64,000 bases of DNA. Source: a bacterium (GTDB taxonomy: Bacteria > Armatimonadota > Abditibacteriia > Abditibacteriales > Abditibacteriaceae). Below the pieces are notes generated by a model that searched no databases, was not told the origin of the DNA, and was given only the letters and a program-made list of their open reading frames with translations. How positions within the stretch are numbered: position 1 is the stretch's first letter; each line of letters opens with the position of its first letter. The stretch is taken from positions 1 to 64,000 of the forward strand of contig SDZD01000028.1 in assembly GCA_004172935.1 (NCBI GenBank), in the 5' to 3' direction. Of the stretch, positions 57,862 to 64,000 are shown one piece after another. The position numbers and the translations under genes are program-made.

Positions 57862-59385
57862 ATGGCAAAAGCGGTAGGCATCGACCTTGGCACAACTTAC
57901 ACCGCAGTCTCCATCGTGGACGACTACGGTAAACCCGTCATCCTCAAAAATGCGGACGGACAGGTCACAACTCCTTCAGTTGTGTTCTTCGACCCACCCA
58001 ACTACACGGTCGGCGAAACAGCGCTCCAATCCACCATCACCGACCCTGAACGGGTGGTGCAATTTATTAAGCGCTTCATGGGGCAATCGGGCTATCGAGT
58101 CCAGATTGATGGCAAAGAATACTCGCCCGAATTTGTGTCGGCCCTCATTCTCCGTAAAGTCGTGAAAGACGCTGAAATGGAGTTGGGCGACGAAATCGAC
58201 CAGGCGGTTATCACCGTTCCAGCCTACTTCACCGAACAACAGCGCCACTCGACCCTCGAGGCTGGCGAACTGGCGGGCCTTAAGGTTCTGCGCATCATCT
58301 CAGAGCCGACTGCCGCCGCGCTCAGCTACGGCATCCAGCGCCGCGCCAACAACAAGAAAATCCTCGTCTACGACTTGGGTGGCGGCACCTTCGATGTCAC
58401 CATCCTTCAATGTCTGGAAAACGACTTCAATGTCCTCAGCGTTGGCGGCGACCACCGTTTGGGTGGCAAAGACTTCGATGACCGCATCGTCGGCTTCGTC
58501 GAAGACCGTATCAAAGCCAATCACGGCGTAGATATTTCGGGCGACATCGAATTAGCAGCCGAACTGCGTCTCAAGTCCGAGGCTGCCAAACGCCAGCTGA
58601 CGGGGCGCCAGAGCGTGCCGGTTTCGCTCAAAGTTCCCGATCAGGCCAATCCGGGCCGCTCCATTCCGGTCAAAATCGAAATCTCGCGCGAAGCCTTCGA
58701 AGAAGTCGCTTCCGACTTGATGGCGCGCACCGAAATGCTGCTCGAATCGGTACTGGCTAAAGCCGACCTCGAATGGAGCGACATAGACGAACTGCTGTGT
58801 GTTGGTGGCTCATCGCGTATGCCCATGGTAGGCGCCATGCTCAACCGCCTGTCTAACAAAAAGCCGCTACTGCACGACCCCGATGAATGCGTCGCCAAAG
58901 GCGCCGCCCTTCAGGCAGCAATTATGGTCGGCGAAGAAGGCACCCGCCCCGAAATCACCGTCGGCCACGTGTTGTCCCACTCGCTGGGTGTCGCAGTCAT
59001 GAGCAACGGTCGCCCCATCATCGACCACATCTTGCCCAGCCTGACCCGTCTACCCGCCACTGAGCGCCGCGAGGGCTACACCACCACCACCGACAACCAG
59101 AGCGTGGTGCAAATCCGCATCTACGAAGGCGAATCGGACGACCCGGCTTCCTACGGCAAAGGCCCCATCGGCGTCTTCAACCTCGACACAACGCCCGTTC
59201 GCCCCAAAGGCCAGCCCAAACTCGCCGTAGAGTTTCGCTGCGACGAAGACGGACGCATCACCGCCCTCGCCAAAGACTCGGACACGGGCAAAGAGAACTT
59301 CCTCACCATCTCTCTCGCCGGGCAACGCAGCGAATTCGAAATCTCCGACGAATCGCAGCTCATGAGCGAAGCGATGGTGTCGTAA
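57862..59385 (+). CDS. Hsp70 (DnaK-type) chaperone lacking the C-terminal lid
   Basis: A 507-residue protein from the ATG at 57862 (MAKAVGIDLGTTYTAV); the frame is open 21 codons further up but without family match. The ATPase domain has phosphate-1 GIDLGTTYTAV, connect motifs QAVITVPAYFTEQQRHSTLEAGELAGLKVLRIISEPTAAALSYG, YDLGGGTFDVTIL and LLCVGGSSRMPMVGAML. A short beta-domain follows (EITVGHVLSHSLGVAV...FLTISLAGQRSEFEIS). It stops about where DnaK's helical lid would begin, so it is shorter than normal DnaK by roughly 100-130 residues. It is probably a specialised Hsp70, not the main DnaK. It may be co-transcribed with lemA. Confidence 0.9.
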   Translation: MAKAVGIDLGTTYTAVSIVDDYGKPVILKNADGQVTTPSVVFFDPPNYTVGETALQSTITDPERVVQFIKRFMGQSGYRVQIDGKEYSPEFVSALILRKVVKDAEMELGDEIDQAVITVPAYFTEQQRHSTLEAGELAGLKVLRIISEPTAAALSYGIQRRANNKKILVYDLGGGTFDVTILQCLENDFNVLSVGGDHRLGGKDFDDRIVGFVEDRIKANHGVDISGDIELAAELRLKSEAAKRQLTGRQSVPVSLKVPDQANPGRSIPVKIEISREAFEEVASDLMARTEMLLESVLAKADLEWSDIDELLCVGGSSRMPMVGAMLNRLSNKKPLLHDPDECVAKGAALQAAIMVGEEGTRPEITVGHVLSHSLGVAVMSNGRPIIDHILPSLTRLPATERREGYTTTTDNQSVVQIRIYEGESDDPASYGKGPIGVFNLDTTPVRPKGQPKLAVEFRCDEDGRITALAKDSDTGKENFLTISLAGQRSEFEISDESQLMSEAMVS

Positions 59386-59399
59386 AACAACTGAAAGTC

Positions 59400-59432
59400 A
59401 AAAAGCCTCGTGGTTATCACGAGGCTTTTTGT
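59400..59432. terminator. Terminator after Hsp70 gene
   Basis: AAAAAGCCTCGTG, loop GTTAT, CACGAGGCTTTTT, followed by GTTTTT. It works in both directions and is shared with the convergent gene ending at 59435. Confidence 0.93.
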
Positions 59433-59434
59433 TT

Positions 59435-60070
59435 TTATAGGTTCTGGCCGCTTTCCCTACCGTTGATTATTTCCGCAATCTCAGCGAGTTGTTCGCTCAT
59501 CTCTTTTCTTTTATGAGGCCACACATTAAACACACGGGCGCTTGGGTGGTGTGTATGAATCAAAGGCAAGTTCGATAACTCTCGGATATATTTTTGGGCC
59601 GACTGCGCTTTTTTCCCCACAAGAGCGATAACTTTCAATTCGGGAAGAAGGGCAATCAACTCTTTCAAATAAGGTGCGGCTTGTATGATGTCGTTATTAT
59701 TTACGGCCCGAATCCGACTTCCATCCCCAACATACCACGGAACAATATTCCAAAGCACCGAATCGCTTCGTTGAATGCCCGCATCTTGGAGAAATCGGCA
59801 CATATTGCGTGCAGTGGGATCAGGATTATTGCGCGAAATGAAATTCGAACTGACAGCTTTTGGTCCCGGTGCCTCCAATAAGAACAACACCCTAGCGTTT
59901 ATTCCGCCATCGCAGGGATCAAAATGCGGCGGGTCTTTTTCATGGTGTTCGACTTTGATGTCTTCCAGATACCTCACGAGCGGCTCCATATGTGGTTGGC
60001 CCAATAATTTCATGCGACGTGTCTTTTCGTCTGGAGAACGGAGTGCATAAGGTTCATCTTCTGGTTTCAT
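59435..60070 (-). CDS. Uracil-DNA-glycosylase superfamily protein
   Basis: A 211-residue protein. VLFLLEAPGPKAVSSNFISRNNPDPTARNMCRFLQDAGI is the motif 1 region (LEAPGP in the place of GEAPG), SVLWNIVPWYVGDGSRIRAVNNNDI supplies the N of the pocket, LPELKVIALVGKKAQSA is the central strand, and HTHHPSARVFN is the HPS motif that closes on DNA. The layout is that of the UDG fold; with no 4Fe-4S cysteines it is not family 4. It may be a DNA-repair glycosylase or a non-catalytic relative. A tiny gene lies 15 bases upstream. Confidence 0.82.
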   Translation of the reverse strand: MKPEDEPYALRSPDEKTRRMKLLGQPHMEPLVRYLEDIKVEHHEKDPPHFDPCDGGINARVLFLLEAPGPKAVSSNFISRNNPDPTARNMCRFLQDAGIQRSDSVLWNIVPWYVGDGSRIRAVNNNDIIQAAPYLKELIALLPELKVIALVGKKAQSAQKYIRELSNLPLIHTHHPSARVFNVWPHKRKEMSEQLAEIAEIINGRESGQNL

Positions 60071-60085
60071 ATTCAGGTTTTTCTC

Positions 60086-60202
60086 TCACTTCACGACCAC
60101 ACGCACTCGCCGAGGCCGCCACGAGTTCAAATTCGCCATTCCCACTCCAACAATAAGCGGCATAAGCGCGAGGAGGAACCACCTGGTTTTAAAGCGAATC
60201 AT
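60086..60202 (-). CDS. Possible tiny membrane protein
   Basis: A 38-residue frame with a basic start (MIRFKTRW), one hydrophobic segment (FLLALMPLIVGVGMANL) and a very basic end (SWRPRRVRVVVK). It fills the gap between the terminator at 60221 and the UDG-like gene, 15 bases before its ATG, and could be a leader or a small membrane peptide. No ribosome-binding site and no family are seen. Confidence 0.35.
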   Translation of the reverse strand: MIRFKTRWFLLALMPLIVGVGMANLNSWRPRRVRVVVK

Positions 60203-60220
60203 TGCCGGAGGGAGAACAAA

Positions 60221-60249
60221 AGGCGCACTCTGTTAGACAGAGCACGCCT
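60221..60249 (-). terminator. Terminator of first TlpA-type gene
   Basis: On the minus strand, AGGCGTGCTCTG, loop TCTAA, CAGAGTGCGCCT, then TTTGTT. It lies 6 bases after the stop at 60256. Confidence 0.78.
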
Positions 60250-60255
60250 CAAAAT

Positions 60256-61464
60256 TTACTTCGCGGCGATTGCCTCTTTGACGGCTTCTTCCAAATCTTG
60301 AGGGTCAACCGCAGTAATCTTCCCGTTTTTACCAATGACCAGCGTGAAGGGAATCGCTTGCACGCCATAGATGTCGGGGACGCGCGCTTTCCAACCTTTG
60401 CCGTCGAAAATCTGCGGCCACGCCATCTGGCGCGTCTTGATGAATGAAGTCAGCGCATTTTTATCTTCATCCAACGAAATGCCAACCACTTCCAATCCCT
60501 TTGCATGGTACTTGGCATATACGCTTTTCAGTTCGGGAAGCGCCGCCACACAGGGGCCACACCATGTCGCCCAGAAATCCAGTAACAGCACTTTGCCTTT
60601 GTACTTGGCCGGGGTAATGGTTTGCCCCTTCATGTCTTTGGCTTCAAAAGCGATGGGAGTAGCACCCACTTTGAGCCGGGGATCATAACCAAGTTCTTCC
60701 TTCGAGGTAGGCAAATCCGCAGCATTGCTCAGACCAGTCGCATCGAATATAAACGCATCTGGCTCAAATGTCGGATTCAGTTGCTGTTCGCTAATCTGTT
60801 CCGTCATCAGAAACGACCTTTTACCTTCCACACTGCGACTAGAAAGTCGGCGTAACAAACCTTCTTTGTCGAACCACAGGTAAAGTTCAGCGATAGGAGA
60901 CACGCCATTTTTCTTGGGCGCGATAACCGAATAGTTGATTTTTATGCCGTGCAAAGAGACACCGTTCACCACTGCCGCAGGGGGAACTTTCACGGTCATC
61001 CGAGAAGGCTCAGGCGCCTTTTTAAGCGCATCCTGCAACTGAATAAGCGGAGAGCGCCCTTCAAGCATATCGGCCATCATGAATCCAGTACCGTTATTCA
61101 ACATCGTTTGCCACAACTTCGATGCTTTCTCCGGCAATGCTTCGCGTTTATAGGTCGTTTTCTCGACCATATATTTCATTCTCCCATCCGAAACCCCTTG
61201 CGTGGTCTCCCCCTCCTCCACAGTCTCGACGCGCAGTAATTTTGGCTTTTGATAGGAGACGGAATAGCGAGTTTGCTTCTCTTCTAATGTCACAACCAAC
61301 TTGAATCGGACGCCCTGAGCCGCCTGATATTTCTTGGTGGCCTCATCAATCAGAGTCTGTGCTGCGGGTTCAATAACGACTTGCAAAGCCGCCACCTTCG
61401 GTTGAGCGACAGATGCGACGGGAGAAATCGCCAAAAGCGACAATAAAAACAACGAATTTTTCAT
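60256..61464 (-). CDS. Secreted LolA-like / TlpA-thioredoxin fusion, copy 1
   Basis: A 402-residue protein from the ATG at 61464, with a signal peptide (MKNSLFLLSLLAISPVASVA). The first 240 residues resemble LolA/DUF2092-type outer-membrane lipid or sensor-like domains: IDEATKKYQAAQGVRFKLVVTLEEKQTRYSVSYQKPKLLRVET, YLWFDKEGLLRRLSSRSVEGKRSFLMTEQISEQQLNPTFEPDAFIFD. From about 265 a TlpA/ResA thioredoxin fold follows, with WCGPC at 301-305 and SLDEDKNALTSFIKTRQMAWPQIFDGKGW; the cis-Pro is in VQAIPFTLVI. It should be a periplasmic disulfide reductase or oxidase joined to a lipid- or client-binding part. Two paralogues follow at 61537 and 62902, each with its own terminator. Confidence 0.87.
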   Translation of the reverse strand: MKNSLFLLSLLAISPVASVAQPKVAALQVVIEPAAQTLIDEATKKYQAAQGVRFKLVVTLEEKQTRYSVSYQKPKLLRVETVEEGETTQGVSDGRMKYMVEKTTYKREALPEKASKLWQTMLNNGTGFMMADMLEGRSPLIQLQDALKKAPEPSRMTVKVPPAAVVNGVSLHGIKINYSVIAPKKNGVSPIAELYLWFDKEGLLRRLSSRSVEGKRSFLMTEQISEQQLNPTFEPDAFIFDATGLSNAADLPTSKEELGYDPRLKVGATPIAFEAKDMKGQTITPAKYKGKVLLLDFWATWCGPCVAALPELKSVYAKYHAKGLEVVGISLDEDKNALTSFIKTRQMAWPQIFDGKGWKARVPDIYGVQAIPFTLVIGKNGKITAVDPQDLEEAVKEAIAAK

Positions 61465-61472
61465 AAGTGCGA

Positions 61473-61507
61473 AAAAGGGCGCAAAGGTATTATCCCTCTG
61501 CGCCCCC
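61473..61507 (-). terminator. Terminator of second TlpA-type gene
   Basis: On the minus strand, GGGCGCA-G-AGG, loop GATAATA, CCT-T-TGCGCCC, then TTTTTC, between copies 2 and 1. Confidence 0.85.
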
Positions 61508-61536
61508 AAACAAACGATATGTTCTTGTAAAACAAC

Positions 61537-62757
61537 CTAACCAGCAGCTAAGGCCGCTTTCACAGCGTCATCAATTTTGCCGCGCGGGTTAACCGAAGCG
61601 ATCTTTCCATCCTTGCCAATGATGAGCATGAAAGGAATCGCCTTCACTCCATAAACACCCGGCACAGCCGACTTCCAACCCTTGCCGTCGTAGATTTGTG
61701 CCCACGGCATTTTGCGCGTTTTGATGAACGAGGTCAGCGCATTTTTATCTTCATCCAACGAAATGCCAACCACTTCCAAACCTTGTGCATGGTACTTATC
61801 GTAAGCCCCCTTCAGTTCGGGCAGCGAAGCGACGCATGGGCCGCACCAAGTCGCCCAAAAATCCAGTAACAACACCTTGCCTTTGTATTTGGCAGGGGTG
61901 ATTGTTGCGCCATCAAGCCCTTTGGCAGTGAAGGCAAACGGAGTGGCACCAGTTTTCAGCTTCGGGTCGAAATACTGCTCCTCTTGCTCGGCGACCAACT
62001 TCAGTCCCGAATCATTGAATTGGAAGATTTCAGCAGAATAGTTGGGGTTAATGTCCTGCTCCAAAATTTTCTCGCTGAAAGTGATGTTTTTGCCACCTTG
62101 CGTCAGGATGGACTGCACACGGCGCAGCGTGGGTGGAGAGCCACCGAACCAGGCCGTCGTCTGGTTGCGCATGGGGTTTGCTTTTCCATCGCGCCCAACG
62201 AACTTATAGGAGTAGGTGCTTTGAACTCCGCGCAATACATCGCCATCAATGACTCGTGGCGCAAGAGCCACAGTGCGCCCCTGGAACCCCTGATATGGGG
62301 CTTGGGCATAGATACTTTGGCTGGCAGTGATTGGATTCTTACCATCGAGCAACGACGCAAGGAACGAGCTGACAACAGCACTCATTCCTTCGAGCAAGCG
62401 TGGACCGCTGATGGGTGGGGCCGCCTGTTTACGATAGGACGTGCCCTCAACGATATATAAATCGCTACCTGTCAACAAAAAACGCCGCGTGGTTTTCCCC
62501 TCAGTTTGCTCAAGCGTCACCTTGTCGGGGAGAGCCAAACGAACAGTCGAAATCGGCCCCAATTTGCCATTGATGGTCGTACTGAAGCGGAAACTCAACC
62601 TGCTAGTATCTTTGTAGGTTGCGATGGCCTCATTCAGCAATGTCGCCGCCGCAGGCTCAATCGTCGAGTTGGGAGTTGTAGGTGGCGTTGGAGTTTGCGC
62701 CTGCATCGCACTGGACAAAATGCCCAGCATTGGCAAAACGAGCAACTGAATTTTCAT
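61537..62757 (-). CDS. Secreted LolA-like / TlpA-thioredoxin fusion, copy 2
   Basis: A 406-residue paralogue from the ATG at 62757, with a signal peptide (MKIQLLVLPMLGILSSAMQA). The N-terminal domain has ATLLNEAIATYKDTSRLSFRFSTTINGKLGPISTVRLALPDKVTLEQTEGKTTRRFLLTGSDLYIVEGTSYRKQAAPP, closer to copy 3 than to copy 1. The thioredoxin part has WCGPC at 304-308 and the near-invariant KGKVLLLDFWATWCGPCVASLPELKGAYDKYHAQGLEVVGISLDEDKNALTSFIKTRKMPW. The C-terminal domain is much better kept among the copies than the N-terminal one, which suggests constant chemistry and changing clients. Confidence 0.87.
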   Translation of the reverse strand: MKIQLLVLPMLGILSSAMQAQTPTPPTTPNSTIEPAAATLLNEAIATYKDTSRLSFRFSTTINGKLGPISTVRLALPDKVTLEQTEGKTTRRFLLTGSDLYIVEGTSYRKQAAPPISGPRLLEGMSAVVSSFLASLLDGKNPITASQSIYAQAPYQGFQGRTVALAPRVIDGDVLRGVQSTYSYKFVGRDGKANPMRNQTTAWFGGSPPTLRRVQSILTQGGKNITFSEKILEQDINPNYSAEIFQFNDSGLKLVAEQEEQYFDPKLKTGATPFAFTAKGLDGATITPAKYKGKVLLLDFWATWCGPCVASLPELKGAYDKYHAQGLEVVGISLDEDKNALTSFIKTRKMPWAQIYDGKGWKSAVPGVYGVKAIPFMLIIGKDGKIASVNPRGKIDDAVKAALAAG

Positions 62758-62847
62758 AATGGGAATAGGGCGCCCCACAGGAGCACACAGCGCCTCAGTT
62801 TGGTATCGACTCCCTAATTCCACAATCAATGCTCCTCATCAAATTAA

Positions 62848-62880
62848 TAAGGGCGCGTCCGTTTTGGACGCGCCCTTAAT
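62848..62880 (-). terminator. Terminator of third TlpA-type gene
   Basis: AAGGGCGCGTCC, loop GTTTT, GGACGCGCCCTT, a perfect 12-base stem; the minus-strand tail (ATTAATTTG) is T-rich but not a pure T-run. Confidence 0.75.
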
Positions 62881-62901
62881 TAACTCACTTCTTCCAAGCT
62901 C

Positions 62902-64000
62902 TTAGCTGGCAGCTAAGGCCGCTTTCACGGCGGCATCAATGCCACCACGTGGGTTAACCGAAGAGATCTTTCCATCTTTGCCGATGATGAGCATAAAAGG
63001 AATCGCCTTCACGCCATAAACACCCGGCACAACCGATTCCCAGCCCTTGCCATCATAAATTTGCGGCCACGCCATCTGGCGTGTTTTGATGAACGAAGTT
63101 AAAGCGCTCTTGTCCTCATCAAGCGAAATGCCGACGACTTCCAAGCCCTTCCCGTGATACTTGTCGTAAGCCCCCTTCAGTTCGGGCAGCGAAGCGACGC
63201 ATGGGCCGCACCAAGTCGCCCAGAAATCCATCAGCACCACTTTGCCTTTGTAGCCAGCAAGCGAAATCGCTTTGCCATCCAAGCCTTTCGCATTGAAAGC
63301 GAAGGGAGCAGCCCCCACTTTGAGACGCGCATCGAAATACTGTTCATCGGCTCCGGCGCCACCCTCATCCGAAATGGGTTTGAGTCCGGCTCCGTTGAAT
63401 TTGAAAACATCGGCATCGAATGTCGGGCTGAGGTCTTGCTCGAACACTCTCTCGCTCAAAGTGAGAACTTTGCCATCAACCGTGTAGCGCGTTTGCACGC
63501 GGCGAAGCGCAAAGGGCGAACCGCCAAACCACGCCGTCACCTGATGTCCATAGGCATGGGCAGCACCATCACGTGCTTTCATGTTAAAAACGGAATTGCT
63601 TTGCACACCGCTCAGAACGTCGCCATCCAACACGCGAGGCGCCAAAGCGGTGGTGCTGCTTTTAAATCCCTGAAACGGCGCTTGCGTATATTGGTTTAGC
63701 ATCGTCGAAATCGGGTTTTTCCCATCGAGCATGGCAGCGATCATTTCCGAACTGGTGCTTCCGAGTGTTCCCAGTAATTGCACACTCCCCCCTGGTGGAG
63801 CTGTCTGTTTGCTATATTCGGAGCCTTGTACAACGTAAAAATTATCGCCATTCAATAGCAAACGCAGCGAATTTTTGCCGCTTTGCCGCTCAGCGCTCAA
63901 CATTTTGGGGCCAGAAAACGATACTTTGCTGTTGCCAACTTCCTTTCCATTCAAAGTGCTGGAAGCGCGAAAACGTAATCCACTGGCTCCCTTATAATTC
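62902..64000 (-). CDS. LolA-like / TlpA-thioredoxin fusion, copy 3 (N-terminus beyond window)
   Basis: The frame stays open to the right edge, so the start and signal peptide are missing; 365 codons are visible. The outermost residues NYKGASGLRFRASSTLNGKEVG match TYKDTSRLSFRFSTTINGKLGP of copy 2, so only about 47 residues are lost. It shares NFYVVQGSEYSKQTAPPGG, a central LAPRVLDGDVLSGVQS, and the TlpA domain with DFWATWCGPCVASLPELKGAYDKYHGKGLEVVGISLDEDKSALTSF and VKAIPFMLIIGKDGKISSVNPRGG. Role as for the other copies. Confidence 0.87.
   Translation of the reverse strand, partial: NYKGASGLRFRASSTLNGKEVGNSKVSFSGPKMLSAERQSGKNSLRLLLNGDNFYVVQGSEYSKQTAPPGGSVQLLGTLGSTSSEMIAAMLDGKNPISTMLNQYTQAPFQGFKSSTTALAPRVLDGDVLSGVQSNSVFNMKARDGAAHAYGHQVTAWFGGSPFALRRVQTRYTVDGKVLTLSERVFEQDLSPTFDADVFKFNGAGLKPISDEGGAGADEQYFDARLKVGAAPFAFNAKGLDGKAISLAGYKGKVVLMDFWATWCGPCVASLPELKGAYDKYHGKGLEVVGISLDEDKSALTSFIKTRQMAWPQIYDGKGWESVVPGVYGVKAIPFMLIIGKDGKISSVNPRGGIDAAVKAALAAS

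Noticed and set aside
1..64000. tRNA or rRNA genes
   Set aside because: No T-loop plus acceptor pairing or rRNA-like stretch was found by eye. A tRNAscan-type search would settle this.

Overview
The window looks like chromosomal DNA of a free-living, Gram-negative-type heterotroph of medium-high GC. Three things point towards the Armatimonadota/Abditibacteriota neighbourhood, and this placement is an inference with no marker gene behind it: many small proteins that combine a prepilin-like N-terminus with a C-terminal H-X9-DG signature, a large set of secreted glycoside hydrolases and esterases, and start codons that mostly lack a Shine-Dalgarno sequence. No phage, transposase, CRISPR array, tRNA or rRNA was seen.

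Layout. 1-10 kb: the end of a secreted protein, a GH2 beta-galactosidase-type enzyme, a DinB-like protein, a Vat-type acetyltransferase, an SDR/HxlR divergent pair, a GH63-like glucosidase with a second SDR, and a family 2 glycosyltransferase. 10-20 kb: a BSP-type metalloprotease, a CDF metal transporter, an MFS transporter, two CE7 esterases, YdcF, an M23 peptidase and RluD. 20-37 kb: a carbohydrate-degradation locus built from two similar modules, each a LacI repressor, then a perfect palindromic operator, then hydrolases. Module 1 has a frameshifted repressor and a secreted SGNH esterase. Module 2 has an intact repressor and an operon of GH106 rhamnosidase, two related (alpha/alpha)6-type hydrolases and a second GH106. 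Together they suggest import-independent breakdown of a rhamnose-rich polysaccharide such as rhamnogalacturonan, switched on when a sugar releases the repressor.

37-41.5 kb: a stress-sigma partner-switch operon (rsbV-rsbW-sigB plus an ATPase-domain protein) and rarA, with a well-folded 6S RNA candidate and its terminator directly upstream of rarA. 41.9-48.6 kb: the most unusual feature, a single-strand array of twelve consecutive prepilin-like genes, tightly packed or overlapping. The prepilin cleavage motif is canonical in the transcript-distal genes, altered in the middle, and absent from the two transcript-proximal genes, while the C-terminal H-X9-DG part is kept in all of them. 48.6-49.2 kb: a gene-free stretch with repeat words and inverted repeats.

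49-64 kb: mostly housekeeping and envelope genes (E1-beta, NAD(P)HX repair enzyme, FHA-TM2 protein, ribosomal protein L28, SpoIID-like protein, RsgA, cupin, LemA, a lid-less Hsp70, a UDG-superfamily protein). The window ends with three tandem secreted proteins that fuse a LolA-like N-terminal region to a TlpA-type thioredoxin domain; the last one runs off the edge.
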